64,000 bases of DNA from Taenia hydatigena (GCA_036345935.2 JADWOT020000001.1:30881062-30945061); one strand, 5' to 3'. Positions 25,901 through 36,780 are shown, numbered from the stretch's first letter. The notes: generated from the sequence alone by a model not told the origin. Translations and numbers: made by a program.

Positions 25901-26369
25901 ATGATCAACTATCCCAGCAGAATCGAACTCGTTTTCACAATTGCATTAGGGTTACTGGCAGATCAGGTAAGTTCACACAATCATAAGTCATATCATGACA
26001 GCTACCATACAAGGTAGAAGGTCAGGTACCACTCCACTGATCAAAACAGATACCAATGCGATTAATGCTCAAATCAGGAAGCAGTTACGAAAGTAGCTAC
26101 TGTGCCACAGCGTCTACGTGTAGTTGGATGTACAGACATCAAAACCGAAAATTGCCATCTCCAAAGGTAGCTTACAACCGACCAACCAACAAGATGTCAA
26201 GTGGGATTTTGCACAAATGCGCATCTTATGCAAAGTTGAACGACACCTGCAAGATCATGTGAGTAAGGTCAATCCATTGCTTCAATTGAGCAACGCGTCT
26301 ATTCGCTTAAGATATGAACTTTGCTACAAAACACATGCTTCAAGTAAATTAAAGTGTACAACTGGTTGA
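25901..26369 (+). other. possible small secreted-type frame (signal-peptide-like first exon plus second exon)
   Basis: An ATG at 25901 opens 22 codons (MINYPSRIELVFTIALGLL...) with a hydrophobic core, ending exactly at a CAG|GTAAGT donor (25966/25967). An AG just before about 26122 would join in phase to a frame running to 26369 with Cys residues (MRILCK, ELCYKTHAS). The mirror in the other arm (38540-38475, then about 38320-38090) keeps ATG, length and donor position. Differences between arms are nearly all amino-acid changing, and the second exon is antisense to an old TM relic. This could therefore be coincidence. Confidence 0.25.
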
Positions 26370-26411
26370 CAAAATGACATTGCTTGCTGTGATTCAAGTT
26401 ACTTTTACGAT

Positions 26412-26759
26412 TTGCTGACAGACTTTACAATATCACTATTACGTACTTATTTTACTGACGCAAATTGTAGATCGTTATTAGTGCGTTTGCTACCTAAATT
26501 ATACGAAAAGGTCGAAACTGTTAGTATTTGTCGTAATTATGGCCTTATCAAAGATACATACAAATTTAAAGGTTGTTTGTTTTACCGGACGAACCTTGAA
26601 CTGTTTGGCCAGATTTGTGCACGGCTTGCGAAAGTGGTGCGCGTTTTCGGGGTTAAATTTTCTGGATTAATGCGCCTTTATCCGCTGCCAAAAGTCGGCA
26701 ACTCGGTAGGTATTAAGTATCTCTTTGTTATTTTTAGTTATTTGATTGTTGTGAGGTAA
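26412..26759 (+). other. 115-codon open frame, broken in the mirror arm
   Basis: The frame contains LLRTYFTDANCRSLLVRLLP and GLMRLYPLPKVGN. It has no ATG at its start and a possible GT donor after the codons for VGNS. The mirror (38062 down to about 37640) keeps the first half and then has stops and frame changes. There is no family match I can make. It may be an exon or chance. Confidence 0.25.
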
Positions 26760-27560
26760 TTTAAATGTCGATTTGCTTCATTTGTACACATACTTGTTAG
26801 AGTAGACGCAAAGGCCTCTTAATGTGACTGTTGACGGTTACTTGTCAGCTGCAAGGTCTCCTCACGTGCATTTTTCGCTGTATGAATATAAATTTTGACT
26901 GTTTTTACGATTTGTGAGGCCGTTTGTATTTTTACTAACGTTTGAATTAGTGATGAGGCATAATTTTGTGGAGAGGTGTTAAAACCCTACCAAGTGCTTG
27001 GAAAGTACTTGCTTGGTGGTTTCTTGCGATTAAGTACCCATTTTATGAATGTGTGTAGATAGATGCCTTTGCTTTCTCAATCAGTTTATTTGTTAGACCA
27101 ACCCTCTCAGAAATAGCTGCAGTTGCTGTCACAACTTTTTGGTTTCCATTTGCACTGCCTAATCGCGTTGAATTTTTTACTGCAAAACACTTCTTTGGAT
27201 TGAGCGTGATTGCTTTGGCCGCGTTTAAGTGGTTTGTTATTTTTAGTAAAAATGAGTTTTGATGAATGAGGTCCAATTTGATGAAGGGACTTGTAACTTG
27301 GGTAAATAAACGAAAAAGCCTCATAATGTGGCTGTTAGGACGTTTTGTTTTCCAACTACGATATCTACTCACGTACACTTTTCGCTGTATGGCACTTGAA
27401 GCGATAAGTTAAGATTGTTTTGGCAATTTGTAATTTGTTTGCTTTCTGATGGCGGTAGATTTTGTTGGGAGGAGTTCTGACGTTGCTAAGGACATGGCAA
27501 TTAATCATTATCATTTTCTTGCTAATAAGTATTCACTATATTTATAAATGGTATTGTGCA
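26760..27560. repeat. diverged tandem duplication of about 0.5 kb
   Basis: Phrases recur in order. TTTTTCGCTGTATG near 26872 recurs as CTTTTCGCTGTATG near 27380. The stretch before each (26811 and 27316) is alike, and so is a weaker block near 26965 and 27465. The pair is also present in the mirror arm (37000-37640). No gene is seen here. Confidence 0.45.
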
Positions 27561-27666
27561 TTTTTCGTCTCGTTTTTGTGGTAGATTAGGCACTACCACA
27601 TCACATGTTTCTCAGGTAAGATTGGATTGTGTTTAATGAATTGTTGCTGTCCTTTTTTGTGTGCAG

Positions 27667-29219
27667 CGGTGGAATCAATGTGCGTTCATATGTTGGGTGG
27701 GAAAGTGGTGTGCTCTTTTACCTGTTTTACCCACGCTATTTTCATTACTATGATGTGCGTGTTGTTGGCGCACATATGGATAGCGGAGGAGTGGGGGTAG
27801 GACAAGGGTTGTTGTTGTGTTGATGTGATCCTTGCTGTGAAAAAGGCTGTGTAGAGGGCCTCGGTGATGACTTAATGGTAGGTTGCTCAGCTTTGACGGC
27901 ATGAGTTGGTGTCTCTGAGTGAGGTGGACGCAGCAGAGGTAGGAGCGGAGGAAGAAGTGGCAAGTGGGAAGCTTGGGCATCACTACGCAGACTGTACTTT
28001 GTAGCAGTCTTAAGTGTTTGCTTGTTAATGCGTTTCTTGTTTTCTTATCAGTAGTTATGTTTGTGTATATCAGCTTTGCAGTGCATTGGACCCTCACACA
28101 TCGGTCTTTCCATTGTTTGGTTTTTTTTTCCTTTTTAGATGCCACAAACTTACCTTGGTGGTTGTGATGGTGAAGTAACATGTGATGAGTGTGTGGAATG
28201 GTAGGCACTGCAAGATGTTGGAGTGATTCGCGGTGGCGGCGGCGTCTCCGTCTGGATTGTGGGATGCGACTGTTGGCATGGACGACAGGGTCTACTACTG
28301 CTATTGTGTCTCCGTCTCTTTGTCTTCACGGGCATGGGTGGCTGGGTGGCGAAGAAGGAGGAAAAAGGTTGGGGGAGCTGTGCCGTGGGTGTGTGAAAGA
28401 GTGAAGGAGACGTTCTCTTACGAAGACGACGACGACGACGACGCCGAGTGGAAGCGCTATGTGCCGGAGCTTAGTGGTGGCAACTGCGGCATATTTTGCT
28501 TCCGGAGGTACGGAAATGTATTTGCTGTGGGAGGGTGGAGGTTAATTTGTTGCTGACTGTATGGGTGATGAATAGTGGTGCATCATCTCAGAGGAGGTAA
28601 GTAGTCGAGTAGGTCTCCACTGTTGGGTGTGTTGGACGCGAACTATTGGAGGAGGGGAGGGTGGCGGCTGTCGTGCTACTCCCACTACAATTGCGAATTA
28701 GTCTGAGGAGTGAGAATGGACGGAAAAGGAGTTGAAAAGGAGGGGATGGGAAGGACGGTGTGGGGAGCATCTAAGGTAGAAAGCTGAGGTGGTTTCCGAC
28801 CTCGCCTGGACTAATTACTATCGGGGTTGGGGTTGAGGTTTGGGTTGTGCAGGGTTGGCTTGTACTCTGTGGCATGGTACTTGGGCGGATTGGTGGTGGT
28901 CTCGTGTCGGCATGAGGATCGGGTGTACCCCCGCCGATCTGCGCCTTGCTCTTAGAAGGAAAAGTAAGGAAGCATTGCCATCTTAGCTTTTTTTAAATGT
29001 TTTAGGTACAGTGCTTTCGGAATACCTGGAGGATGGGGAGATGGGTACTCCACGGCACATCGACAGTTGGTGGACGCGGTTGTATCGACTCAAGGGGTGA
29101 CTCGACCTCCGTATGTTTTGCATCTTCCGCTGTGTCCTGCTTCCGTCAATGCCGCTGGTGCCACTGCTGTGAGGACGTTCGTTCCTTCATCCAACGATTC
29201 CTATCGCAACAACACTTTC
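27667..29219 (+). CDS. G1 gene, candidate upstream exons (partial, unrecognised)
   Basis: Several acceptor/donor-bounded frames lie in the order of G1. At 27667 an exon (RWNQCAF...) follows a 51-nt intron bounded by CAG|GTAAGA and a T-rich acceptor. At 28139-28200, after a poly-T acceptor, the frame is MPQTYLGGCDGEVTCDECVE. At 28289-28507 it is phase-compatible with the last (ends in phase 2, completed to TGG) and carries an Arg/Lys cluster, an Asp run and NCGIFCF. A 21-nt microexon follows at 28576. At 28853-28963 and 29006-29219 frames are open between splice sites (GIPGGWGDGYSTAHRQLVDA in the second) but do not join in phase. The 29220-29936 stretch has no exon I trust. The mirror arm shows the same elements with frame damage. 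Confidence 0.4.
28422..28443 (+). repeat. GAC trinucleotide tract
   Basis: A short (GAC)n run encodes a poly-Asp stretch in the frame KETFSYEDDDDDD. The mirror at about 36040 is shorter by whole triplets, so the frame is kept. This is compatible with coding use but also with simple slippage. Confidence 0.7.
28576..28596 (+). other. 21-nt candidate microexon
   Basis: It is flanked by AATAG| and |GTAAGT and adds seven codons without changing phase (S-GASSQR-R after joining). The same 21 bases and both splice sites are unchanged in the mirror arm at 35899-35879, although neighbouring sequence differs. Confidence 0.35.
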
Positions 29220-29936
29220 GTAAGTCCTTTACATTCATTAGGTGATATTAATGGCGTCTCGACTTCCTGCGACACGTGGCGACACAAGAGCTTCAAGTTA
29301 TTACAGACTCACTGCGGATAATGTGTTTTGTCTGGGTGTACGAGTGAATCATCCACATCAAATTTCGCGCCTTTCTTGGTTTTATGCAAAGTTTCTATGC
29401 GGTTAACTTGCTCATTGAAATGCAAGCACTGTCTTGACTTATGCAGGTAACCAAAACCAAACAACGGTGATGTGCTTGTAGCAGGTCATATCAATGTTTA
29501 TTCAAAATACGGGTTCGTTTTGCGAGAAAACACGGCTGGTAAGGTGTAGTTTTTGAAGTTGTGAGGTCCCTTGTATTCTGAAAAGGTAGAAAGTGTTAAA
29601 GGAAAAGATGGAAATGTATTTTGCTCCACCTGAGTGTGTGACCAAGGTGGCGCTGATTACAACCAGTGCTTAAGTAATGTTTTAGCCTCGATTTTCTAAA
29701 TTGGATTTCTTGTAGAAAAAGTGGTCAGAAAAATGCGAAGGTAGTAGGATGGAAATGTTAGCCATGAAATAATATTTTGTGCTCGTTTATGCGGACTTAC
29801 AAAGGGTAGTGTTGGGGACGTAGATTTGGTTGGAATGAGCCTCCCTTTTGGGTGTTGGGCTGATGAGAGAGTGGAAGAGGATGGGAAGGTAGTGATGTGT
29901 TTGAAGTGATGGAAATGGCGTCTTTTGCACTTGTAG

Positions 29937-31451
29937 CGAGCCAATTGGCATGAATGTATCACGGAGTGGCCTCGTGGACACATTGAGGCGAATGCTCGAA
30001 CTAATTTTGCGCCCGTATCGGTCGGCGGTGTCATTGGTGTTGGTGGTGGTGGCGGTAGTGACGGTGATAGATTCTCCCTCATCGATGTATGGCTTCAATG
30101 GGCAGTCTTGAGGCGTTGTTTACCGACTCACTCACCCACCTACTGACCAACTCACCCACTAGCCCATGCTCTGCCCGATGTCGTGGAGGACATAGGATGT
30201 TTGGAAGAGGTGGTTGGAAGTACCCTTCCGTCTGTGCAGAAGACCACACGTGAATTTGTTCCCCTTCCCTCCCCTTTTTTCCCCTCTCCTGCCCCATTGT
30301 TTTCTTCTCTCCTCTGCGGCCAACACTGCTGCTGCTGCTCCATATAGTAATGCAAATACTTTAGTTATTATTATTTCTGCTACCATTGGTAATACTAAAC
30401 TATTGCTACCGTTGAAACCAGTAAAGGCGCCCTGCTTCCTTCCTTCCGAATGTGCAGGATGTGTTGGATGTTGAGGAGTGGGGTAGAGACACCACACCGC
30501 CATTGGATACTGTAGAGTTTATCAAAAACCTGTGAAGGAGTGGGGACTGTTAGTGTTGCGTTGTCCTCAACTTCGATCATTTATCGTATGTTCACAACCA
30601 TTCTGCAGGGAATGCCCTTCTTGTGTGTTTTGCTGGAACCACGCAGATCTCTAGTGCTACTTCAACAGAAGGCTAGTTGTGCATCATCCACGTAGTCATT
30701 AACAGGAGTGCAAAGTAAGTGCATTTTCACTGACTAGTTTTACTGGATGACGATGCATGCTTCCACAGTACAACATTCAATGCATTAGCACCGCTGGCTC
30801 AAGGGCTCACACGCAGGTGACTGAGATGCGCATCACCTGTCCACATTCGAATATCATCGACTGAGTGGCGTGTGCATACGTACACCGTCTCGAAATACTG
30901 GACATTTCACAGTCATTTATACCTTGAATTTTGTATACTCGCAGGATCTTGGGTCTCTGCATGACTCTAATCGAACCCGATGTCAGTAGGTGGCAGTTAC
31001 GCACATTGTGGTATTCAGCGGAAGTGTGCCGAAGTCTCGGCTGCGTCTACCTCTCACGGGTGACAAACTTGGCTTGCAGTTTAGCCTTCCCCGGCGCAGA
31101 TCTCTCTGTTGTCCAAAAACCTCTCGATGCGTTCCATTTCACCGTCACTAATCTCGCCGTGGACTTTGGAGATGGTCTGCGTCTAGTGTAAGTCATCAGC
31201 TGCACCTTTCTACTTATGTGCTTATATGTAGTTGGCGTTTTGGACTCACCTTGAGTAAGAACGTGGTTGTTTGGTCAATTGTCTTGCCCTCTGATTGTGT
31301 GAGTGAAGTGGAGAGTCTTTTCTCCCTTGTCCAATGTCATTGGTCTACTGCGCTTTCCCGACCGCCAGTGAGATCTAGCATTCCAATCCTTCCCTCCTTC
31401 CTTCCCTCTCTCCAAACTCAATTCATCCGATCGTCGCAGGAGGTGGTGTAA
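29937..31451 (+). CDS. G1 gene, 3' exon chain (unrecognised protein)
   Basis: Exons by GT-AG and phase: 29937-30114 (NWHECITEWPRGHIEANA, a Gly-rich loop, WLQWAVLR); from 30163 (HALPDVVEDIGCLEEVVG), with an uncertain end at 30233, 30249 or 30257; 30458-30531 (DVLDVEEWGRDTTPPLD, VEFIKNL); 30647-30691 (LVLLQQKASCASS); 30769-30816 (FNALAPLAQGL); 30945-31187 (IEPDVSRWQLRTLWYSAEV, then FHFTVTNLAVDFGDG); and 31232 onward (WRFGLTL...). From 30458 every junction is phase-compatible. The last exon either splices at 31298/31440 or reads through to the same TAA at 31449-31451. An alternative donor at 31257 leads to the tail listed below. It is rich in Leu and Trp with no signal peptide or clear membrane span, and I do not recognise it. 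Exon 30458-30531 straddles the IR2 breakpoint, so only this copy has the 3' half. Confidence 0.55.
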
Positions 31452-31515
31452 CCAGGCGCCATAAAGTAAGCAAAGAAGGAACAACCATCACGCACTTGGC
31501 ATACCACACTTGAGC

Positions 31516-31521
31516 AATAAA
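31516..31521 (+). promoter_or_regulatory. AATAAA, candidate polyadenylation signal of G1
   Basis: The hexamer lies 65 bases after the TAA at 31449-31451, a normal distance for a 3' end. It is meaningful only if G1 ends at that stop; if the alternative tail is used it would be intronic. Confidence 0.35.
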
Positions 31522-31549
31522 TTCGGCCCAAAACACGTGGTGTCACAGG

Positions 31550-31725
31550 TGGTGGAAGTGTCTGACAGCGATTGAGGTAAGAAGAGTCCTTCAAATAGGG
31601 CATAATACGAGAATTGTAAAAGGCGCGCAGTTGGAGCCATCAATCGGCCGACGAGGGAGAAGGAGGAAGAAAGCGGCAATCCTCTCATCGAGGTGCCAGG
31701 CTTTGCCCTTGACAACTGATGTAGA
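31550..31725 (+). other. alternative 3' tail of G1 or a separate exon pair
   Basis: A donor A|GTAAGA at 31257 would splice past a strong pyrimidine tract to 31440 in the frame GGVTRRHK and on, via a GTAAGC intron, to frames reading CLTAIE and, after a 35-nt gap bounded by GAG|GTAAGA and CGAG|, NCKRRAVGAINRP and SGNPLIEVPGFALDN before a TGA. The frames read well but the second acceptor has no pyrimidine tract. Confidence 0.3.
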
Positions 31726-32604
31726 CTGCCAAAGAGGAAGTTCAAAGCAGACCGCGATTGTGAAGAACCTCCCGCATACAACACTCGCCGCTGCTACCAC
31801 ATTTCCAATGTGCTAGCATCGGCGCTGTCCACTACCACTGTCAGGTTGAGCATCATTGCGACGACGACGAGCTCTACTTATGTGAACATCAGTAGCGTTG
31901 GCAGAACACTAAAACTAAGGCTTAGTGGCTCGGTCACGCTTACACTCGCGTACACTAAAACATCCGTGCCAAATTACTCCCTGTTCCAACAAGTTTGCAA
32001 CCACCTTCAGAATAAGTGCAAGTTAAGCATCCAAACACACAAAAGTAAAAGATGGTTTTGTAATTCACGTCAAGGTAGGCGCATGAATGTAGATGGGGAA
32101 GAAGGTGTGTGCCAAGGTCGTGATTGGGAGATAGCAGTAAAATGACCGAGATCGCAACTCCACGTCTGGCTAGAACAAGGTGGAAAGCACGGAAGTCCAC
32201 TACTACAGTTGAACAATCAACTAACTGATGATTCAAACATCCTTTCCCTCCTTTTGGTGATCATTTAATTACCCTTTCCTGATTTATTAATTCATTCCTG
32301 TCCGATTTACACATCCAAAAAGTTGGGAAGAAGTTGACTAGGTATTTAGCGTCCTGCGTCATTGCTGGTGACATGGACTGACGCAGTTGAGCTCTTGTCT
32401 GATGGCACCAATGAAAATATTATCCATTGCTCCTTTGAGGTGGTGCATCAGGCATAAACAGTTGTTTGTGCGTCTACTCTCCTCCACTCATTCTCCACCA
32501 TTTGGTGTGAGTCGGTACCTCTGCAGGTGTTCCATTGTGGGTTGTGAAAAGAAATCACCAACCCACGTGTAAGAACTCTCGGTCGACGAACGGGGGTCGC
32601 CAGT
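31726..32604. other. IR2 spacer, open frames without resolved gene
   Basis: A plus-strand frame of 111 codons (31810-32145, including VRLSIIATTTSSTYVNISSV) and an overlapping minus-strand frame (31955-32236) coexist. Neither has convincing splice partners. A frame VELLSDGTNENIIHCSFEV follows an AG at about 32383. TTTATT near 32282 could be a minus-strand polyadenylation hexamer for the gene below. I cannot choose a strand. Confidence 0.25.
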
Positions 32605-32935
32605 TCAATCATGGAGGAGCAACTGCTGGCTGAAAGTGCCTACAACAATCTCTGAAAGTGCGTCGAAAACAAGGTCGGTTAAACAAGCGTAATTGATGCA
32701 ATTGAATTCAGCGCGCCGAGGTAGTATCGACCGAGAAGATGGAGCCAGCTTACCGCCACGAGGACAGTCTCCGAAAGGACAGTTGGGAAATGCCACTATG
32801 TAACTGGAATGAGTGGAACCTTGATTACAAGTTCATTAGAACATACATGCATGAGAGCGCGTCCAGAATTCTGGACAAAGGTCTTCCACAGCTCAGAATC
32901 TTATTGTTCTTATGTAACCATCTGACACTCCTTTT
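32605..32935 (-). CDS. candidate minus-strand 3' exons (or plus-strand terminal exon)
   Basis: Minus model: an exon after AG at about 32936 (WLHKNNKILSCGRPLSRILD) ends at AT|GTATGT. A 43-nt intron follows, then T+TAC in phase: YIVAFPNCPFGDCPRG, donor GTAAGC, then EIVVGTFSQQLLLHD and TGA at 32605. The second intron is also open in frame. Plus-strand alternative: a frame from about 32718 (WNEWNLDYKFIRTYMHES...) ends at 32939, followed 19 bases later by AATAAA (32958-32963). Both occupy the same bases, so only one can be real. No family is recognised. Confidence 0.35.
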
Positions 32936-33008
32936 CTAATCAATCGGGCTACTGTGCAATAAATCAAAAAATACTATTCTTATGACAGGTATATCCTACA
33001 ATTTTTCC

Positions 33009-33280
33009 ATTGGCTACCACTCAGCCAATCAGATATTCCAGAAGTCTTTTCACGGTCAACAAGAAATCTGACCAATTAAAAGAAACGGACCATGTGTTGA
33101 TATTTAGAAGTAAATTAGGGACACTACGCGCCTTTTAAAGGCAAACAAGAAATACGACCGTTTAAAAGAAACGAAACATAAAATTAGACTTTTTCCGGAC
33201 GAAAATCCGATGTTTACTTGCAGCTATGTAAGCTGGTTTGTGGACATGAAAACCTCCTAAACTCTTCACTTTCCATTGGC
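33009..33280. promoter_or_regulatory. promoter-like cluster with inverted CCAAT boxes
   Basis: ATTGGCT at 33009-33015 faces AGCCAAT at 33023-33029, and a further ATTGG lies at 33275-33279. Between them a roughly 34-bp phrase occurs twice (33057-33090 and 33142-33177), sharing AACAAGAAAT and TTAAAAGAAACG. This combination in single-copy DNA upstream of the minus-strand exons suggests a promoter. The rest to 33636 shows nothing else. Confidence 0.35.
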
Positions 33281-36223
33281 TATTGACCAGCGAATCAGGT
33301 GGCGTTTAGCCGAGGAGAGATTTACGGTCGCCTTATGGGATACCTGGATCGGCATTTTGGGGTCTACATCAAATCATCTTAGTTCTAATCTCACAACAAA
33401 TACATGATATTATTGTTGTAAGTCGATAGAGCAACCCAATTTATGGTAAATGAGGTTTGGGAACGATTTTGTATCAAGTACTAAGTTACCTTACGTCGCA
33501 AGGGATTGTCCTGACCACTGCTTATTCAATATCGAAACAAAAGCTAAGTTTGACAAGCGCAAAGCCACTTAAATAAACATTTTGCTATTCTTCTGCGATT
33601 TTCAATAAGACTTTATTCGACATTACCCAAGCTAGCTATCCAATGGCGGTGTGGTGTCTCTACCCCACTCCTTAATATCCAACACATCCTGCATATGCAA
33701 AATGAAAGAAGGAAGGAAGGCGTCTTTACTGGTTTCAACAGTAGCAATAGTTTAGCATTAACAATGGTAGCAGCAATAATAATAACTAAATTATTCGCAT
33801 TACCATGAAAAGCAGCAGCAGCAGTGTTGGCGGCAGAGGAGAGAGGAAGACAAAAGGGCAGGAGAGGGAAAAAAAGGAAGGGGAGAAGAGCAAATTCACG
33901 TGTGGTCTTCTGCACAGACGGGAGGGTACTTCCAACCACCTCTTCCAAACATCCTATGCCCTTGACGACATCGGGTAGAGCATGAGCTGGCGGGTGAATT
34001 GATAGGTGGGTGGGTGTGAGTCGGTAAACAACGCCTCAAGACTGCCCATTGAAGCCATAGATTGTTGAGAGAGGATCCATACCCGGCACTACCACCACCA
34101 CTACCGCCCGTACGGGCCCACAATTGGTTCCAGCATTCACCTCAATGTGTCCACGAGGCCACTCCGTGACACATTCATGCTGCTTGGCTCCCTACAAGTG
34201 CAAAAGACGCCATTTCCATCACTTCACACACATCACTACTTTCCCATCCTCTTCCACATCTTCCCAGCACCCAAAAGGGAGACTCATTCCAACCAAATCT
34301 AGTCCCTACCACTACCTTTTGTAAGTCCGCATAAACGAGCAAAAAATATTATTTCATGACTGGCATTTCCATCCCACCACCCTCGCATAATTCTGCCCGT
34401 TTTTTTTCTATAAGAAACCCAATTTAGGAAATCGAGGCTAAAGCACTACTTAAGCACTGGTTGTAGTCAGCGCCACCTTCGTCACACACTCGGGTGGAGC
34501 CAAATCAGACACATTTTCACATTTCTGCTAGATAATTTGTTTCTTTTTCTGCCATAGTCACAACTTTGTCGAATGCACCAGACCAGTCCCTAAAACAGTC
34601 TTCATCAACGGCTATGAAATATGCGCGCCTCAAAGCATCGTCCAGATTCAATCGCTCTGAACAGCACCTAATCGCCACACTTCCTCATCTAACGACTTTT
34701 AAAGTGAAGGCGACAGTCTCTCAAAAGTAATTTCCGGTCCGCCTTTCCTAATGCCAACTTAGGCTTTCGCATTAGTGAGGAACCAGCGTTCTCTCCCTGA
34801 TTACAGTCGGCAAGATTAACATTTACACCCTTAAATGCGTTTAAGCCTTTTCACTGATTAGTTCAACCACAAATACTGACTACTGCTAGTACTTTAAGAC
34901 TGCAAAATACATTTCCATCTTTTTCTCCAACACTTTCTACCTTCTCAGGACACATCAAACCTGACAACTTCAAAAACAACACTTTACCGGCCGTGTTTTC
35001 TCGCGAATACAAACCCGTATTTTGAATAAACATTGATATAACCTGCTACAAGCACACCACCCTTGGTTTGGCTTTGTTTACCCCCATAAGTCAAGACAGT
35101 GTTTGCATTTCAATGAGCAAGTTAACTGCATAGAGGCTTTACATAAATCCGAGAAAGGCACGAAACTTGATGCGGATGATTCACTTGTACACCTACACAA
35201 AATACATTATCCACAGTGAGTCTGTAATAAATTGAAGCTCTTGTGTCGCCACGTATCGCATAGAGGCGAGACGCTATTAATAACAGCCAGTCAATGTAAA
35301 TGACTTACGAAACTGTTGTTGCGACAGGAATTGTTGGATGAAGGAACGAATGTTCTCACCGCTGATTTTTACGCGTACGCAACAACAGCAATGGCACCAG
35401 CGGCATTGGCAAAGGCAGGACAGCGGAGGAGGTTCAGCCGGTACAACCGCATCCACCAACCGTCTATGTGCCGTGGAGCACACACCATCTCCCCAACCTC
35501 CAGGTATTCTGCAAGCATTGCACCTGAAACATTGAGAAAGTTCTCTAAGATGACAATGCTTCCTCGCTCTCCTTCTAAGAGCAAAGCACAGATCAGCAAG
35601 GACACACCCAATCCTCATGCCAACATTAGGGACCACCACCAATCCACCCAAGCGCCATGCCACGGCGCACCAGCCACCCGGAAACCGCCTCTGCTTTCTG
35701 TCCTAAATGTTCCCCACACCGTCTCTTCCACTCCCTCCTTTTCAAATCCTTTTCCATCCATTCTCACGCCTAAGACTAAGTCGCAGTAGTGGTGGGAGTA
35801 GCACGACAGCCGCCCCCGCCTGCCCCTAACAGTTCGCGCCCAACACACCCAACAGTGGAGACCTACTCGACTACTTACCTCCTCTGAGATGATGCACCAC
35901 TACTCATCACCTATACAGTCAGCAACAAATTAACCTCCACCCTCCCACAGCAAATACATTTCCGTACCTCCGGAAGCAAAATATGCCGCAGTTGCCACCA
36001 GTGGGCTCTAAACCATTGCGCTTCCATTCGTCGTCGTCGTCGTAAGAGAACGTCTCCTTCACTCTTTCACACACCCACGGCACAGCTCCCCCAGCCTTTC
36101 TTCTCCTTCTCCGCCACCCAGCCACTCAAGCCCGCGAAGACAAAGAGACGAAGACATAATAGCAGTAGTAGACCCTGTCGTCCATACCAACAGTCGCATC
36201 ACACAACCCAGACAAAAACGCCC

Positions 36224-36249
36224 CCACCGCCACCGCCACCGCCACCGCG
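36224..36249 (+). repeat. ACCGCC hexamer microsatellite
   Basis: A short run of CCACCG units is expanded relative to the mirror near 28235, where only GGTGGCGGCGGCG remains. It lies in the putative intron between G1 exons. Confidence 0.8.
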
Positions 36250-36780
36250 AATCACTCCAACATCTTGCAGTGCCTACCATTCCACACACTCATCACATGT
36301 TACTTCACCATCACAACCAACAACGTAAGTTTGTAGCATCTGAAAAGGAAAAAAACCAAACAATGGAAAGACCCATGTGTGAGGCTTCAATGCGCTGCAA
36401 GGCTGACATTCACAAACATAACTACTGATAGGAAAGCAAGAAACGCATTAACAAGCAAACACTTAGGACTGCTACAAAGTACAGTCTGCGTAGTGATGCC
36501 AAAGCTTCCCACTAGCCACTGCTTCTTTCTCCGTTCCTACCACTGCTGCGTCCACCTCACTCAGAAACACCAACTTATGCCGTCAAAGCTAAGCAACCTA
36601 CCATTAAGCCATCACCAAGGCCCTCTACGCAACATGTTTCACAGCAAGAATCACATCAACACAACAAACAACCCAGGTAAAAAAGAAAGCACTTTCCCAC
36701 CCAACGCATGAACGCACATTGATTCCACCGCTGCACACAAAACGGACAGCAACAACTCATTTAGCACAATCCGATCTTAC

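Larger units (their letters stand above)
19470..30509. repeat. IR2 left arm (contains B module copy 1)
   Basis: It pairs in reverse complement with 33637-44640: 19575 with about 44395, 21250 with 42760, 25480 with 39250, 28200 with 36290. Homology ends inside a coding exon of G1 at 30509, opposite 33637. Bases 19600-24200 also match 59560-63720 directly. Bases from 19640 to about 22440 show no gene I can support; the frames there are short and shared with the other B copies as DNA repeats. Confidence 0.85.

Noticed and set aside
26412..26759. Reverse-transcriptase or integrase domain in the long B/IR2 frames
   Set aside because: I searched for YxDD-type and DDE-type motifs by eye in the long frames and found none.
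27675..28208. 177-codon minus-strand frame, His/Pro-rich
   Set aside because: It is antisense to G1 candidate exons, and its mirror (36379-36711) needs a one-base shift to stay aligned. Its composition follows from the GT-rich plus strand.
32581..32640. tRNA gene near the GGTCGCCAGTTCAATC phrase
   Set aside because: The T-arm-like bases do not pair, and no acceptor stem or A-box lies at the right distance.
35316..35789. 157-codon plus-strand frame in the right arm
   Set aside because: It is antisense to the G1 pseudogene, and the left-arm equivalent has in-frame stops and a missing 26-base piece. There are no splice signals in its own direction.
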